A stretch of DNA of 64,000 nucleotides from the NCBI RefSeq assembly GCF_030247195.1, contig NC_080672.1:1426001-1490000 (forward strand), given 5' to 3'. Position 1 is the first letter of the stretch. The number at the start of each line of letters is the position of its first letter. Shown piece by piece: positions 22,558 through 33,871 of this stretch. The translations under genes were made by a program, and so were the position numbers. The notes below the pieces were generated by a model that was given only the letters and a program-made list of their open reading frames with translations, did no database searches and was not told where the DNA came from. This stretch comes from Topomyia yanbarensis (lineage: Eukaryota; Arthropoda; Insecta; Diptera; Culicidae).

Positions 22558-23241
22558 CGTGTAAATAAGAACATTTACCATAACTTCCAGTGGTAAATGG
22601 GCGTGTGCTTACATTGACCATTAAAAAGACATACAGCTAACGTTACGGTAACGAGTGTACCAAAATATTAAAAACGAGAAAATATTGTTCTACGCACAGT
22701 AGGCTGATAGAGAAATATAGTAAAGACGAACAGTTGCACGTGAACTGCAATGAAGAAAATCATAAAATGGAGGATTTCGTTACATTCCTTAAACATGTGC
22801 TTAGATTGTTGCTAATATTACTTCCAATCTAGAACTATTCATAAACTACTTCAAACGGTATTCATGAAGTAGCTCCATACCCAAACTCGCTTACTACTAT
22901 TTCTACAGATGTCATTCCAAACTGTTTCAGTACAATACTGAGAATAATATAATAAATAATACAGAAAAAATACGTTGGAAAATTACAACCGGCCATCCTA
23001 GATAAATATTATTATTTATTTTTTAACTAGTCCTAACCGGGCTTATATATGATTAGGAGTCAAATTGCACATCCGCAAATCGCTTGCCAGATTAGGAATT
23101 AATTAGCGAATTTGTACATTATATTCCGTGCACTTAGAGATATGGACATCCACCACAATGTAGAACGGTTTTATGACCAATATCTGGTTCAGATTGCTAA
23201 TATTTTTACGTTTAGTCCAAACAGTTCCTTCGGTTTTTGTA
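22558..23241 (+). other. Intron sequence, nothing recognised
   Basis: AT-rich start of the 15 kb III-IV intron. No open frame, transposon end or tandem repeat stands out. Confidence 0.5.
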
Positions 23242-25244
23242 CAAAGTTAATGATCTTTCGTAAATGTTAAGCCGTGTGGTGTCCGGCGGGCTGAAATCTT
23301 TTTGCACTATTTCAACCAAGAATAGAACCTCTGGGAACTGCTCCCATGTCGTAAGAGGCGACTAACAACATGCTAGGAGTTCCTAGGCCGACGTTTTGCT
23401 CCGTACCGAAGACTTAATCTGGACGGACCTTAAGGTTTTCCATATTACCCTCTTTCCAGTCTGTATTTAGTGAATCACTGACATATACTCACCTTTTCTG
23501 ATTCGCCTTTCTTGATTGTGTACCAACGTTTTAAGTTTCTTCTGGCGGTTGTATATTAGCCGTAAATGACGAAATCTAATTCTACACTAAGTAACAGAAT
23601 ATATTAATATACCGGCACTTCCACGCCAAGGTTTAACTTCCAAAGCTTTGGTTTAAAAACCGTTTTTAAAAAATGGAAACTTTCATGTAGGAAATTTATT
23701 GAATTGGCCTAAGATGGAGCTGTCGAATTTCACAAAAAGCTTTTTATGTTGCAAGTGATCTGTAGTTGTGTTAAATTAGGTATTTTTCTATTATATTTGG
23801 AACCGTCTACCGACAAATCTACATTTACGAATACCTCCAAAAGTGACTCCTTGAGGTCTCATGAAGCCCTGACACTAGCTTTATGATACTTTTGCTTTTC
23901 TAAACAGTAATAAAAATCTCAACATTCAAGAACTTCACTTTGTCAGAAAATGTAGGGCCATCGGAAGCTAAAACTTCGTAAAATCGCACTCCTGGTCCTT
24001 TTTTCAGTGCAGTACTCTACGTCACTCGTTCAAATTTGCACCGCTCTTATGGTAGTCGGTATTTGCTAGTATTACTGTTCTCCCATCCATTCTGGTAGTC
24101 AAACGGTGGGATAGCAAAATTCTTACAAGTTTCCTATCTCATGCCTCCACGCGAGTCTAAGTCTATTGATGACATTTGGTCCTTAGACCGCAGAATGAGA
24201 GGGTGCGAACAGAATGAGAGGGTGCGAACAGAATGAGAGGGTGCGAACAGATCTAGTCGAGAAAACATTGCCGTAAAAATGAATAGTTGATCGGAAATTA
24301 GCCCCAATACGACTAATCTGACTAGTATCTATGAACACGGGTCAATACGTATTGAAAATTCGCCGCGTCTGTTTTTATGAACCTAATTTAAAGCTCCGTT
24401 ATTGCTAACAAGCCCGTGCATCAGGTTAACAATCCTTTATATTTCCCTTCAGTGTTCGGTATTATCGCTCGTATACTTGTATTCCACAAACAATCCGATA
24501 TGGAAAATAAGAAATACTTTCCTTGATTTATAACATCTCTCGCTATTTTTGCCTGTATAATGTGTTATCACTCGGTAGTTTTCAAGCCAATAAATATATC
24601 GTAGAGAAGAAGTAGCGAATTCTGTCCAAATACTGTTGCAATAAATAGTGATCCGGCCCATTACGCGGATAAGATTAGCTTTTCTAGGCAATACTCCCAC
24701 GGTCGGCCGTGTGGAGTTCAAATTGCTTTTGTTTAGGGAACATAGTATACTCTCGGTAGCCGGCTGCCCAGAGTTTAAAAATAACCAAAAACTAAACAAG
24801 ATCATCTCTTTTTCGAGTGATCGTGCACTCGAAGACTAACTAAACAACTACCTAATAAAACATGCTTTACAGGTCGCATCGTTTGCTTGGAGCGAATCCT
24901 AGACCTGATACCCTTCCAAACCACCAACTCCGCGACACCTATGGAAGAGTCTGATGAATCGTCGTCCTTCCGTTAAGTAGGTGGAGCATCAACACTTCCC
25001 GTCTACCTTATCCTTTATCCTTCCCCGTGAACGATGGAGATGGGGGCGGCCGGCAATGATGGCTATCATGCTGTTGAGGTTTTAATATGGGTCGGATTGG
25101 TATGAATTCCTACTTACCACTTACTAAGCAACTCTTATTAGATAATCAGCAGTCAAACATGATGAAGTCAGTGTGCAATCCGCCAAAATCATCGTCACAA
25201 CGCAACGCAACGCAACGCAAAGTTAATGATCTTTCGTAAATGTT
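23242..25244 (+). mobile_element. Retro-insertion with 27 bp target duplication and ACGCA tail
   Basis: Identical 27 bp sequences starting CAAAGTTAATGATC lie at 23242-23268 and 25218-25244. The 1.95 kb between them ends with four CAACG-type pentamer units (about 25198-25217), as expected of a LINE-type 3' tail next to a target-site duplication. The element has no reverse transcriptase frame, so it is a deletion derivative or non-autonomous. A splice-like piece at 24873 with an open frame of about 34 codons belongs to this insertion. Confidence 0.65.
24192..24248 (+). repeat. Three perfect copies of a 19 bp tandem repeat
   Basis: The unit AGAATGAGAGGGTGCGAAC occurs three times in a row without mismatch at 24192, 24211 and 24230. 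It lies inside the retro-insertion at 23242-25244. Perfect identity suggests a recent slippage or a variable-number site. Confidence 0.85.
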
Positions 25245-25549
25245 GCCTTAACTTGAATCGAAATGATAGGCCGTTTTTCGTGTCACCTGATTTATTCATG
25301 TTGATTGAACTTCTTGATATAATGAAATGCGGTTACAGGTTCGATTTCGTGTTATTTACCGTCCCATCGATGAGTGGTGTTTCGATTTTTGACGTGAATG
25401 GCCCAAACTTTCTTGCGCGCTGTATGTAAATGATGCACTTTAAACGGATAAAAGTAAACAATTATTACAAGAACTATTTCAAGTACATCCGCGACCGTCA
25501 CCAACGTCGGAACCCGTCGAGCCGAAAACCCGGACTCGCAACCTATCAC

Positions 25550-26088
25550 AATCACCCTAACAAGATTTTTCCCCGACTTGGAGCTGGTCGATAGCTCCCA
25601 GCATTCCTTGTGCTCCTGGGTTCCTCTACGTATGACTGTCCAATTGACTCCTCGGCGTACGCTGTCGCTAGGTAACCAGTGTATCCTCTCGTCATCACTA
25701 CCTCTGCAGGATTTTTAGACCACTTGGAACTTCTCACCTCCTCCTTTTAGTTTTTTATTCAACGTCAGGGCGGTGACTTTACGATCTGCACTCTAGATAT
25801 CAACCCATCCACACATGGACCGGTACCACCGGCTCTTCCTGCTACTAGGTACTGCTAACTTGCTGCTCTTTTCTCCATTTTCTCAGGAGCTCAGATCGAA
25901 TTAGTGTTCCTGCTCTGTGGACGGCATTCCATATGCTTTCGTTTCTATACATTTCAGCAACGATATACGCTAAGCAAAGACACGCTGCTACGGATATAGG
26001 ATCACCAAGTAGCACATGCTCCGGTGTCTCCTCCACATTCACACACTTCGGACAGAAGGATGACATTGCGTGGCCGAAACAATTATAA
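25550..26088 (-). pseudogene. R1-like LINE 3' remnant
   Basis: On the - strand 25845-26088 encodes MSSFCPKCVNVEETPEHVLL and then ESIWNAVHRAGTLIRSELLR, matching the C-terminal zinc-binding segment (C-x2-C...H...C) and tail of R1-type ORF2 seen intact at 62642-64000. A deletion has removed the middle. About 300 bp of probable 3' UTR follow to 25550. Confidence 0.7.
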
Positions 26089-26090
26089 CC

Positions 26091-26475
26091 ATATCGATTT
26101 TGTTGGCTATTTTCGGCAAATTTAAGACTAAGAGAAACGAAAGCAATGCAATTGAAAGACGGATAGGTATTCTAGAGCGAATCAGTTATAAACCTAGAAC
26201 GGAAAACTAGGACTAGGCAGGTTTATACGGACATGATCGAAAGGAAAATGTGAAGAGTCTTTTGCCTTCTGCTAAGTAGGAGTTTGGCGCTCCACCCAAG
26301 TTTACCGCATGGTCATTGATAGAATAAAACTCATCATGTTTTGCCGCCGATGCGGCCTAGTTTTCTGTTCTAAGTTTATAACTGATTCGCTTTAGAATAC
26401 CTATCCGTCTTTCAATTTCATTGCATTCGTTTCTCTTAGTCTTAAATTTGCCGAAAATAGACTAGAAAATCGATA
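26091..26475. mobile_element. MITE with about 100 bp terminal inverted repeats
   Basis: The left arm from CTATTTTCGGCAAATTTAAG (26107) to about 26215 is an inverted copy of about 26360-26460, which ends TTTGCCGAAAATAG. Weaker similarity extends to ATCGAT on both outer sides. The central 150 bp are unique. There is no coding capacity. It sits at the edge of the R1 remnant. Confidence 0.75.
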
Positions 26476-29345
26476 CACTACCCATGATCCCTATTTGTTC
26501 TATTTTCTATGGGATTTTCTATGGGATTTCCTATCTTTGTGGGACTGACTTGCAATCATAGACAGTACAGTCAGTTTTTTACTTCTGGTGAATCCCTTTT
26601 CAAGAATCTGGTGGAATCCTGCTCAGGATGCTATTTAGATTCTTCTCGGGACTCTGGTGGAATAATTGGAGGCAGGTTTTTCAAAAAATTAGAAATTCTA
26701 ATCATGATAATGATTTGATCAGGATTCTAACGAAATCGATTCACACGATGAATTCTTTCAGAATTCTCAATACATTTTTATCGGAATTCTTGAATTCCTT
26801 CAGAGCCCAGAGCAATCACTCGCTGCTTATTGGACATGATTCCTTCAGATTTCCACGTAGAAATATAAGAAACTTGAATAGGCCTTTATAAGAATTCCAA
26901 GCAATATTTCATCAGAATCCTGAATTAAAAAAATAGAAATGAAATACTAAGGAGCATTCCATCAGATTTCACTTCTGCTAAACTTAACAGATTTTCAAAT
27001 TTATCTACTTTGATACAAGAATATAACTTTAGAAGACTATTTTCGGAATCGTAGAATGGATCTGTCGAATAAAGCAGGTGTCTTCTATAGAATGCTGAAT
27101 CCATCTTTTCGAGACTATACCCGATCAGAACATCATAACAGAAAACTATCAAATTTATATATCATGTTGATATTTATTACTCTCTGTATTATCTTTATGA
27201 TATACCGATCAGGAATGCAAGAAAACTTATATCAAGATTATATCTTCTGGTGCTATCATTGGATTAATAATATATTATTAATGTACGCATACAACGATGA
27301 TGTTACAGTAAGTTATATATTCTTTCACAATTTTCTTTGAACGCTAACGGTTACACAAATGGCAGTCTATTTGCTTATACACTGAAGTCTCTTTTTATAC
27401 GTTGCAATTCAACTTTTTAAAGCGAATTTTCGAAGTTTTTGATTTTTTTTATTTGGATTTTCAAAATTCCGCGTTTTGGGTATAGACAATTTTTAGATGC
27501 AGGTCGGAGAACTTGTCAGTGAGGTGTTTGATTGACTTACTTGGTTGCAGTTGGATTAAGAGATGACAATGCCTATTTTCTGCGACACTCATCTGACAAA
27601 TAACTTCGAGTAGGAGACGTATGATTTAAATGTTAAAGCCATTATCATAAAAAGCTTTAGAATCGTGAAGTTATCAAAGAGCTTTTCTAAAGATTATAAT
27701 TTTCTTATAAAACTTATTTCAAAGGATATGCAGGAAGTATCAAGCAGTTCAGACGAAATAAAGAAGCGCGAAATGAAATCAAATAGCATTTTAAAACTAG
27801 TTTTTATAGCTAAGTCAAATGAGTATATAATTAATTTTCCTCTAAGCTTTGCTATATATTGCGAAAACAAATTTTCAGGTCACAAAAAACTATCTGATAT
27901 ATTATACTGATCTCCAAAATTTTCTCCACATAAAAAGTGTTTGAGTTTACTTGAGTATTATATCTTTTCATTCCCGGTAAAATAAGTTTGATATTCAATG
28001 GTTCAACTGTCAAGTGATTTGATCTGGTCATCTATCTGTTATATTCGCAGTTGATAGATATAACTTCTGTGAACGATTTGCATTTCTAGCAATTTATTAG
28101 GTGCGAGATAATTGTACTGGTTTGTTTAGTCTTCCCCATATCAACAATGCCAATAACAAATCCCCAAAAGAGACTTATTTTGAAACCTCAAAACTCATTT
28201 GTTGCTTTAAATCTATGCGGAATCTTGAATAAGATTTATCATATTCTCCGTAAAATAATGTACGTAAAATATTCGCTTAATGTTACCATATCGCATCGAC
28301 ATTATTTCTAAAAACAATGTAAAACACGGCAACGTACAAGAGAAGCGGCAAAGCGCACTATTTAGAATCTAAAAATAGCCCCTCTTTCCTGATCTGAAAA
28401 GATATTATAAAGCTATTCAGTCTATCGTCATATAGGCAGCTGTATTAGTGAGTAAAACTGAATAAAAACAAAGTGTATGACACCAGGAAAACAAACAGCA
28501 CTTAGGCTTTGGCAAAGTTCAATGTGTGCGTTCTGGAAACGTCTTCTGCATCTATAATCGTTTTGCCCTTGACGGATGCGTGGAATATTATGCTAACATT
28601 AAACATCAGTCGAAAACAACGTCGTTGGTTCATGCAGAAAACTTCCCCATCAAACTCAGAATACCCAGGTTCAAAGCGGCAATTTCGACAAACAATAATT
28701 TGCGTGTCATATATTTACAATAACAATCACCCAGCAGGTATGCAATCATTTGGCAATGTTATAAAAGCTTTTGCTGCATGAAGCTTTTTGCTCCAAAGCA
28801 AAAAGCGCCCTAATGTATGCTTTATTTTTCTCATATTCTATTTTTAGACGTGCACGCTAAAATCGTTGATATTACACAATAAGTAATACAAGCTATGTTG
28901 GGGTGTATTATGCTATCTCAAGTTGTTATGATCGTGTTATATTGCTATCAACCTTTGTTATAAATGTGATATTCGTAGAGAATTTTTTGTTAGAATTTTT
29001 GTTATTTTAACACCTAACGGTTTCTACTTTATAACAAAATTTGATAGGAAATTTTTCGTAACAAAATATCAGCATGAGTTATAATTGTGTTATTTCCTCC
29101 TGGTCGGGTAGCTCTTTACTACGTTGGGTTAAAAAACAACAGAACAACTTATGTGCCAATATTTATGGTCATCCTGAGGTTTAAAACCGGATCTGCCTCA
29201 AAAGTTTTAGCATCCCGAAAAAAGTCCATATGCAAAATTTTAGCTCAATAGGTCATGGTTAAGGGATCGCGCAAAATTGTGAAACTTCAAACATTTTCAC
29301 CCATGAAAAAACCAAAGGGGCTCATCGAAATTAAAAAAAATCTAC
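26476..29345 (+). other. Intron sequence, mostly unassigned
   Basis: The section at 26500-26930 is rich in GGAATTC/GAATTC-like short motifs and may be a decayed simple repeat. Open frames at 27056-27340 and 27665-27910 are short, AT-driven and match nothing I recognise. The stretch at 28850-29110 has repeated GTTATA/TATAAC motifs and could be a MITE, but ends were not defined. Confidence 0.4.
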
Positions 29346-29647
29346 GTAGGGTAGACGAGCCCTTGTTCATCTCATTAGTCAGGATGTTACACTATTTCAT
29401 TGATAACTCGAACTAGATAACGCTTAAATAGGTTTTAACATCCTTGCTTTGTTCCTAAGAAGCAACACAATAAAAAATCTGACCTCGCGTTTGAACGAAG
29501 TGAAAAGCCGATTACAACGCCCCCTTATTCATCCTACCATTTAAGGTAATGCGTTGAACAGAGATAGCAGACACTGCTCTAACTAATGTATTCAAATGGG
29601 TGGGATGAATACAGGAGCTAAGATGAACTAGGGCACAGGTACCCTAC
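29346..29647. mobile_element. Short MITE, 302 bp, with GTAGGGTA ends
   Basis: The left end GTAGGGTAGACGAGCCC with TTCATCT is mirrored at the right by AGATGAACTAGGGCAC and GTACCCTAC. The inverted similarity covers about 28 bp. No target duplication is clear. Confidence 0.6.
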
Positions 29648-29690
29648 CAGTTGAAGTTTTCTTTTAATATTTCAATAGACTCCGCAACGG

Positions 29691-30479
29691 CGCACAGTGG
29701 CGGGTCTTCAAACAAAAGTCGGACAAAACCTCAAATGTTACCTAATTTGGCTAAAAATCACAATTTAAGATAATTTTGAGGTGCTGAGCTCATTTTTTAT
29801 GTCAAAAATCGCAAAATATTAAATGCATTTTTCCATACAGTGTCATTGAACCTTTCTTATAACTTTGATCCCGTATAACGTGTTGGTTTACTGTAGATTG
29901 TCTAACTATTTTGCACAAAACACCATGCGCCTCCATATCAGCAACAAAGCTTCAAAATATCCTTAAACCTTTTTGCGCACCTAGGCGCAGAACGAGACTA
30001 TGATATTCAAAAAGTAGATGTTATTTGCCGTAGAATGTATACTATGTGACCGTTCCGAAATGATTCCGAAATTTGTGCAGAATAATTTAGTGAAAAAAGT
30101 ATTTTTGATCTGACCACCTCAAACATATTTAAATTAAAAAGTCATAGTTCCAAGCAAATTTACCAAATGTATTTTATTCACTAACCAAGTTCTTTCGTTC
30201 CTCTACACAATGAAACTAGTTGTGCTAAAATCACACCAAAATCAAAAGAGCAACATGCATTTGAAGTGAACAGAGCAATGGTGGTTTCGGAAATGAAAAT
30301 CATTAAAATATCCGGACTTTGCTACGTTTAAACTCATGTTAAAAATCGTGTTCTTATCCAATGATCATAAAATTTTGAATACACATTATTCAATACATGA
30401 GAAATTTATGAAAAATAGATAATATCAATATTTCGAAAATAAATTTTTGAGGTTTTGGCCAACCTCCAGCCACTGTGCG
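29691..30479. mobile_element. MITE with CGCACAGTGG ends
   Basis: The outer ends CGCACAGTGGC (29691) and GCCACTGTGCG (30479) are inverted copies. A second block AAAACCTCAAA/TTTGAGGTTTT lies about 35 bp further in on each side. CGGCG occurs at both junctions and may be part of a target duplication. It is 0.8 kb with no coding frame. Confidence 0.6.
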
Positions 30480-31040
30480 GCGTTCATGTGGTGAGAATGC
30501 GCTCGACAAAACCTATTCCTTCTTACTTGAGCTTCTCAGGCAAATGCCCTCAAGGTATTACACATTCTCAACTAGTCACGTATCCAGGGCAGATTCCTAC
30601 GTGCCAATATTGCGATCAGCCGCTACACCACGGAAAACCTTGCGCAAAGACTGGAAATTCCACGTGATACGACCAAAGCCGATATACAGTCTTCGTATGC
30701 TAAACCACAACCGGTTGGTAAACCAACGGCTGATCGAATCCAGTACCACTAAACCAACTGCCATTACCAACATCGAAGTAACAACAATTACAGCAAATGT
30801 TTCCAAACCAACACCACCAATAAGGAATCAAATACCGATGAAGAAGGATTTACAATAGCGACCCGTAAGCACAAACAACAAATAAGAACATCCGACCGTG
30901 AGCAACATTAATGCCGTACCGATGACGACTTGGACATAAACGAAAACGCGAGAGAAGACGGACCGAATGACCCCCAAGCTGCGGAAAAAAACGCATCTAA
31001 TATTTCACCACCTAGGAAGAGGATCTCAACACGCAGCAGT
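30480..31040 (+). pseudogene. LINE ORF1 zinc-knuckle remnant
   Basis: The + strand reads KPIPSYLSFSG and then TYPGQIPTCQYCDQPLHHGK with PCA after it, a single CCHC knuckle (C-x2-C-x4-H-x4-C) of the type in LINE ORF1 proteins of the LOA/I/R1 kind. Frame changes follow. A polar tail (DINENAREDGPNDPQAAEKN) runs up to the CR1-like fragment. It is a decayed fragment; the clade is uncertain. Confidence 0.6.
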
Positions 31041-31044
31041 AAGA

Positions 31045-31774
31045 TGCGAAATTGTGATGAATTGGTATCGAAGTCGAAGTACTCTGCAAACTCGTTGAAG
31101 CGACGAACCATCGCTAAAATCGGACTATTGGCAGCATAGTTAGTGTTACGCATTTCGATGTGTAGCAATGTTCAAGGGCAAAGAACTTGGATTGGGGCGT
31201 AGTGGTTGATTTGTCCAAGGAGATCGGATACATCGTACTTAGCCAACATCAGATTAGGTATGAAAATGGCCTGCGCAGCAAAATATGTAGTCCTAATAGC
31301 CTGCAACGGTTCTCATATGGTGGTAGGTCCAACGGATCATGCCAAGGCAATTGACGTAAATATATCGTTTAAATTTGCGCTGGACAGCTTCAATCTATTC
31401 ACTCCACGTTGCATGATAAGGGCACCAGACGATGTTTGCAAACTCCAACTGCGAGTGCACCAGTGAACAATTTAAAGCTTTGAAACACAATGGATCCCGG
31501 AATTCGCTGGAAATTTTGAACACTTTTGTGTTCAGCAGTCGATTTGCTTTATCAATAGTCGCAGAGTAGATATTGGTATAAGTTAGCCTTACATCAAGAA
31601 TAACGCCTAGATCTTTTACGTGGTCAACACGTTGCAGCTGAGTGCCAGCAATGTTGTAGTTGAAATTAAGAATGTCCCTTCTACGATGGAAACTGATGAC
31701 AAAACATTTCGCAACACTAAGGATCAACATGTTTCTTTGACACCAGTTGTAAAATGTGTTAATGAGACACTGTG
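31045..31774 (-). mobile_element. CR1-like LINE, copy C, 3' part (RT)
   Basis: On the - strand this matches the C-terminal half of the copy A reverse transcriptase: MLILSVAKCFVISFHRRRDI, DHVKDLGVILDVRLTYTN and RSQLEFANIVWCPYHATW-like residues. It breaks off at 31774 and resumes at 33872 at the corresponding position of copy A, so 31775-33871 is a later insertion or rearrangement. The 3' UTR and tail are missing. Confidence 0.8.
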
Positions 31775-32102
31775 AATGTGATAGATATTTCCACAATAAT
31801 ATTGAACATAACCAGCTAATGAATCATAAGTTGGATAAATGAGAATGGTACAATTGCACCACTAGGTGAATTAAAATCGGTTTTTGTATTTCATTTTTCT
31901 ATATACCACCGCTAGAAATAACCACCGAACAATTTCAAGTTGTCTGGATCGACCTGGGTATCTTATCGGTGCAGAAATTTGATGAAAAGTATGCAGCAAC
32001 CAGCAACGTTTTAACACCTATTAATACATTTTCCGTTGCACAAATTCGCCGGAAACAAATTCTCGTTATGCTCTACACTGACTTGTTCAATTTTATGAAT
32101 AA

Positions 32103-32320
32103 CTAGCTAATACCCATCGCACGTTGCTGCGACTTTCAACGAAATAAGAGGAAGACACAATTTGTTCTGAAGCGCCATCTGGCGGGCTGATAATCTCCAA
32201 TCAATAGCACACAAACACGCTCCATAACAAATGCCTACTATGCACAAATTTTTACGGCAATTGGTTAAGCCGTTTGGGAGTCTATAAATCATATACATAC
32301 ACACATTGACTTACGTTTTT
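32103..32320 (-). mobile_element. Helitron-like non-autonomous element, copy 3
   Basis: Read on the - strand this copy matches the pair at 14366-14801 over nearly the full length, including CGGCTTAACC, GCCAGATGGCG and TTTCGTTGAAAGTCGCAGCA. It ends with a GTCGC/GCGA hairpin, GGGTATTAG and CTAG. That three copies at two sites share this terminus supports it as the true 3' end. Confidence 0.6.
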
Positions 32321-32555
32321 CTGTTTTTAAATTTATGATGGTCCCATTGTATGCCTGTTCTCTGTGCTTGTTATAGGATGGTATACGCTTGAAGGGTAGA
32401 TGAGCAACTTCCTCATTAAATACCAGTTAATTTCGATAGCTTATTTAAAAGTTCAAAAGACAATCGGGCTTATGCTATAGAAAGCACTTGAACATGCTAG
32501 TGATGGCCCCTCATTCAATAGATTTTATCCGGTCAATCCCATCCTGGAACCGGCT

Positions 32556-32658
32556 CGGAATCTTGAATGGATTCTTGCTCAAATGCAACAACCGATTCCG
32601 ATTCAGTCGATTTTGGAATCGGTTGTTGCATTTCTGCTAGAATCCATTCAGGATTCCG
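32556..32658. repeat. 44 bp inverted repeat with 15 nt spacer
   Basis: The left arm 32556-32599 and right arm 32615-32658 are inverted copies with a few mismatches; both contain AATCGGTTGTTGCATTT or its complement. Transcribed, it would fold into a long hairpin. No flanking target duplication was seen. Confidence 0.75.
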
Positions 32659-33206
32659 ATTGGTTCGACAGGGTCATTGCACCTTTGTCCATATTATGTA
32701 TATTTGAAAAATGATTTACAGGAGTCAAATTTAAAGACATGAGACCGGGATTTCAAGGTTCAAAGCTGATCCACGAACCCGAAATGACACGAAATTAGTC
32801 GTGCTCGAGGGATGCGATGATTAATACAGGTTTATTGTAGCCTAATCTTTCGGTTATTTATTCCATTATTTTATTTTTTATATCCGTATGATCAGGAACG
32901 AGAATCTATGAAGCGTTGTGTTTTAAATAAAACATTGCGTAGCTATAATAGTAGGTACGTGTGAGAAAAAGTATATGCATTGATTCTGAACGACGAACTT
33001 GTTAGCGAGTCACAGAATTTATCCTCGACATCGTATCCTTTTAGTTGAGATCAGCAGAAACCTTAGTTCCAGTACCGATGGTAGCCCAAATATTTTTGTA
33101 TAAGAAACGGTCATCTGACGAAACCTTGTTAACGAAAAACTTGAACCACCAAAAATTCGAACTGCTTCCGGTTCGTAACGTTGATTTATCGTCATAACGA
33201 TTTATC

Positions 33207-33299
33207 TACATAGGCCTTCCGCAGGGCTCATGTCTAAGCCCCCTTCTATACAATTTTTATGTCAATGACATTGATAATATCTTGGCAATTAGTGCACGC
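33207..33299 (+). pseudogene. Short reverse transcriptase remnant of another LINE
   Basis: The + strand reads GLPQGSCLSPLLYNFYVNDI followed by DNILAISAR and a stop. The GLPQGS..SPLLYN.YVNDID motif is the RT region before the catalytic YADD box in Jockey/LOA-type LINEs. It is on the opposite strand to the surrounding CR1-like copy and differs from it in sequence. Confidence 0.65.
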
Positions 33300-33871
33300 T
33301 AAGGAAACTTGCATATGGCGGTGTGGTTTCTGTTACAAGAACTGAAAGCTTGCGAATAACACGAAACATTTTTTCATATCCATAACATCGAAACCTTAAG
33401 CCATCAAGCATACGAAAAGCTTCCGGCTCATAACGTTCAACCTAGAAAGCAAAGAAAAATATTTCTTTAGTTTTCCTCTAGTTTACAACAAACGCGAAAC
33501 GAACGAAAAGCAAACCGATTCCAACTTATCGATGAAATCGTAAAATAGAAAAAATAACTCACCTTTTCGTCTGTTTTGAGTCCGTAAACGCATTACCGCA
33601 ATAGAGTCAAAATCAAAATATTGTCGTTCGGAAATGGAAAAAAAAACTTAATTTTCCTTCGACCTCGTATTTCTGTCACTTCCCTCAAAGGTATCGACTC
33701 GAAAAGTCACTGCGCATCGACTAGAGTAACTCAGTTGCGACTGCGAGAATAAGGTGAGAGTTCATCGGTGTTCATCCGAAGTGACTTCTCTCACTGCATT
33801 CGCCTGTCAGAATCGCGCGACTCAAGTGACTCGCCGCGAGTCACCTCACTCGCCGCGCAAAATAGGGCCGT

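Larger units (their letters stand above)
31775..33871. other. 2.1 kb insertion in CR1-like copy C, composite
   Basis: This segment interrupts the copy C reverse transcriptase. It holds a - strand Helitron-like copy (32103-32320), a 44 bp inverted repeat (32556-32658), a small RT remnant of another LINE (33207-33299) and a stretch rich in GTCACTCG/CGAGTGAC motifs at 33690-33860. No single pair of ends explains the whole; several insertions are likely. Confidence 0.55.

Noticed and set aside
24873..24975. Splice-like acceptor in phase with the domain III donor, open for about 34 codons
   Set aside because: Lies inside the retro-insertion defined by the 27 bp target duplication at 23242 and 25218; unrelated to channel sequence.
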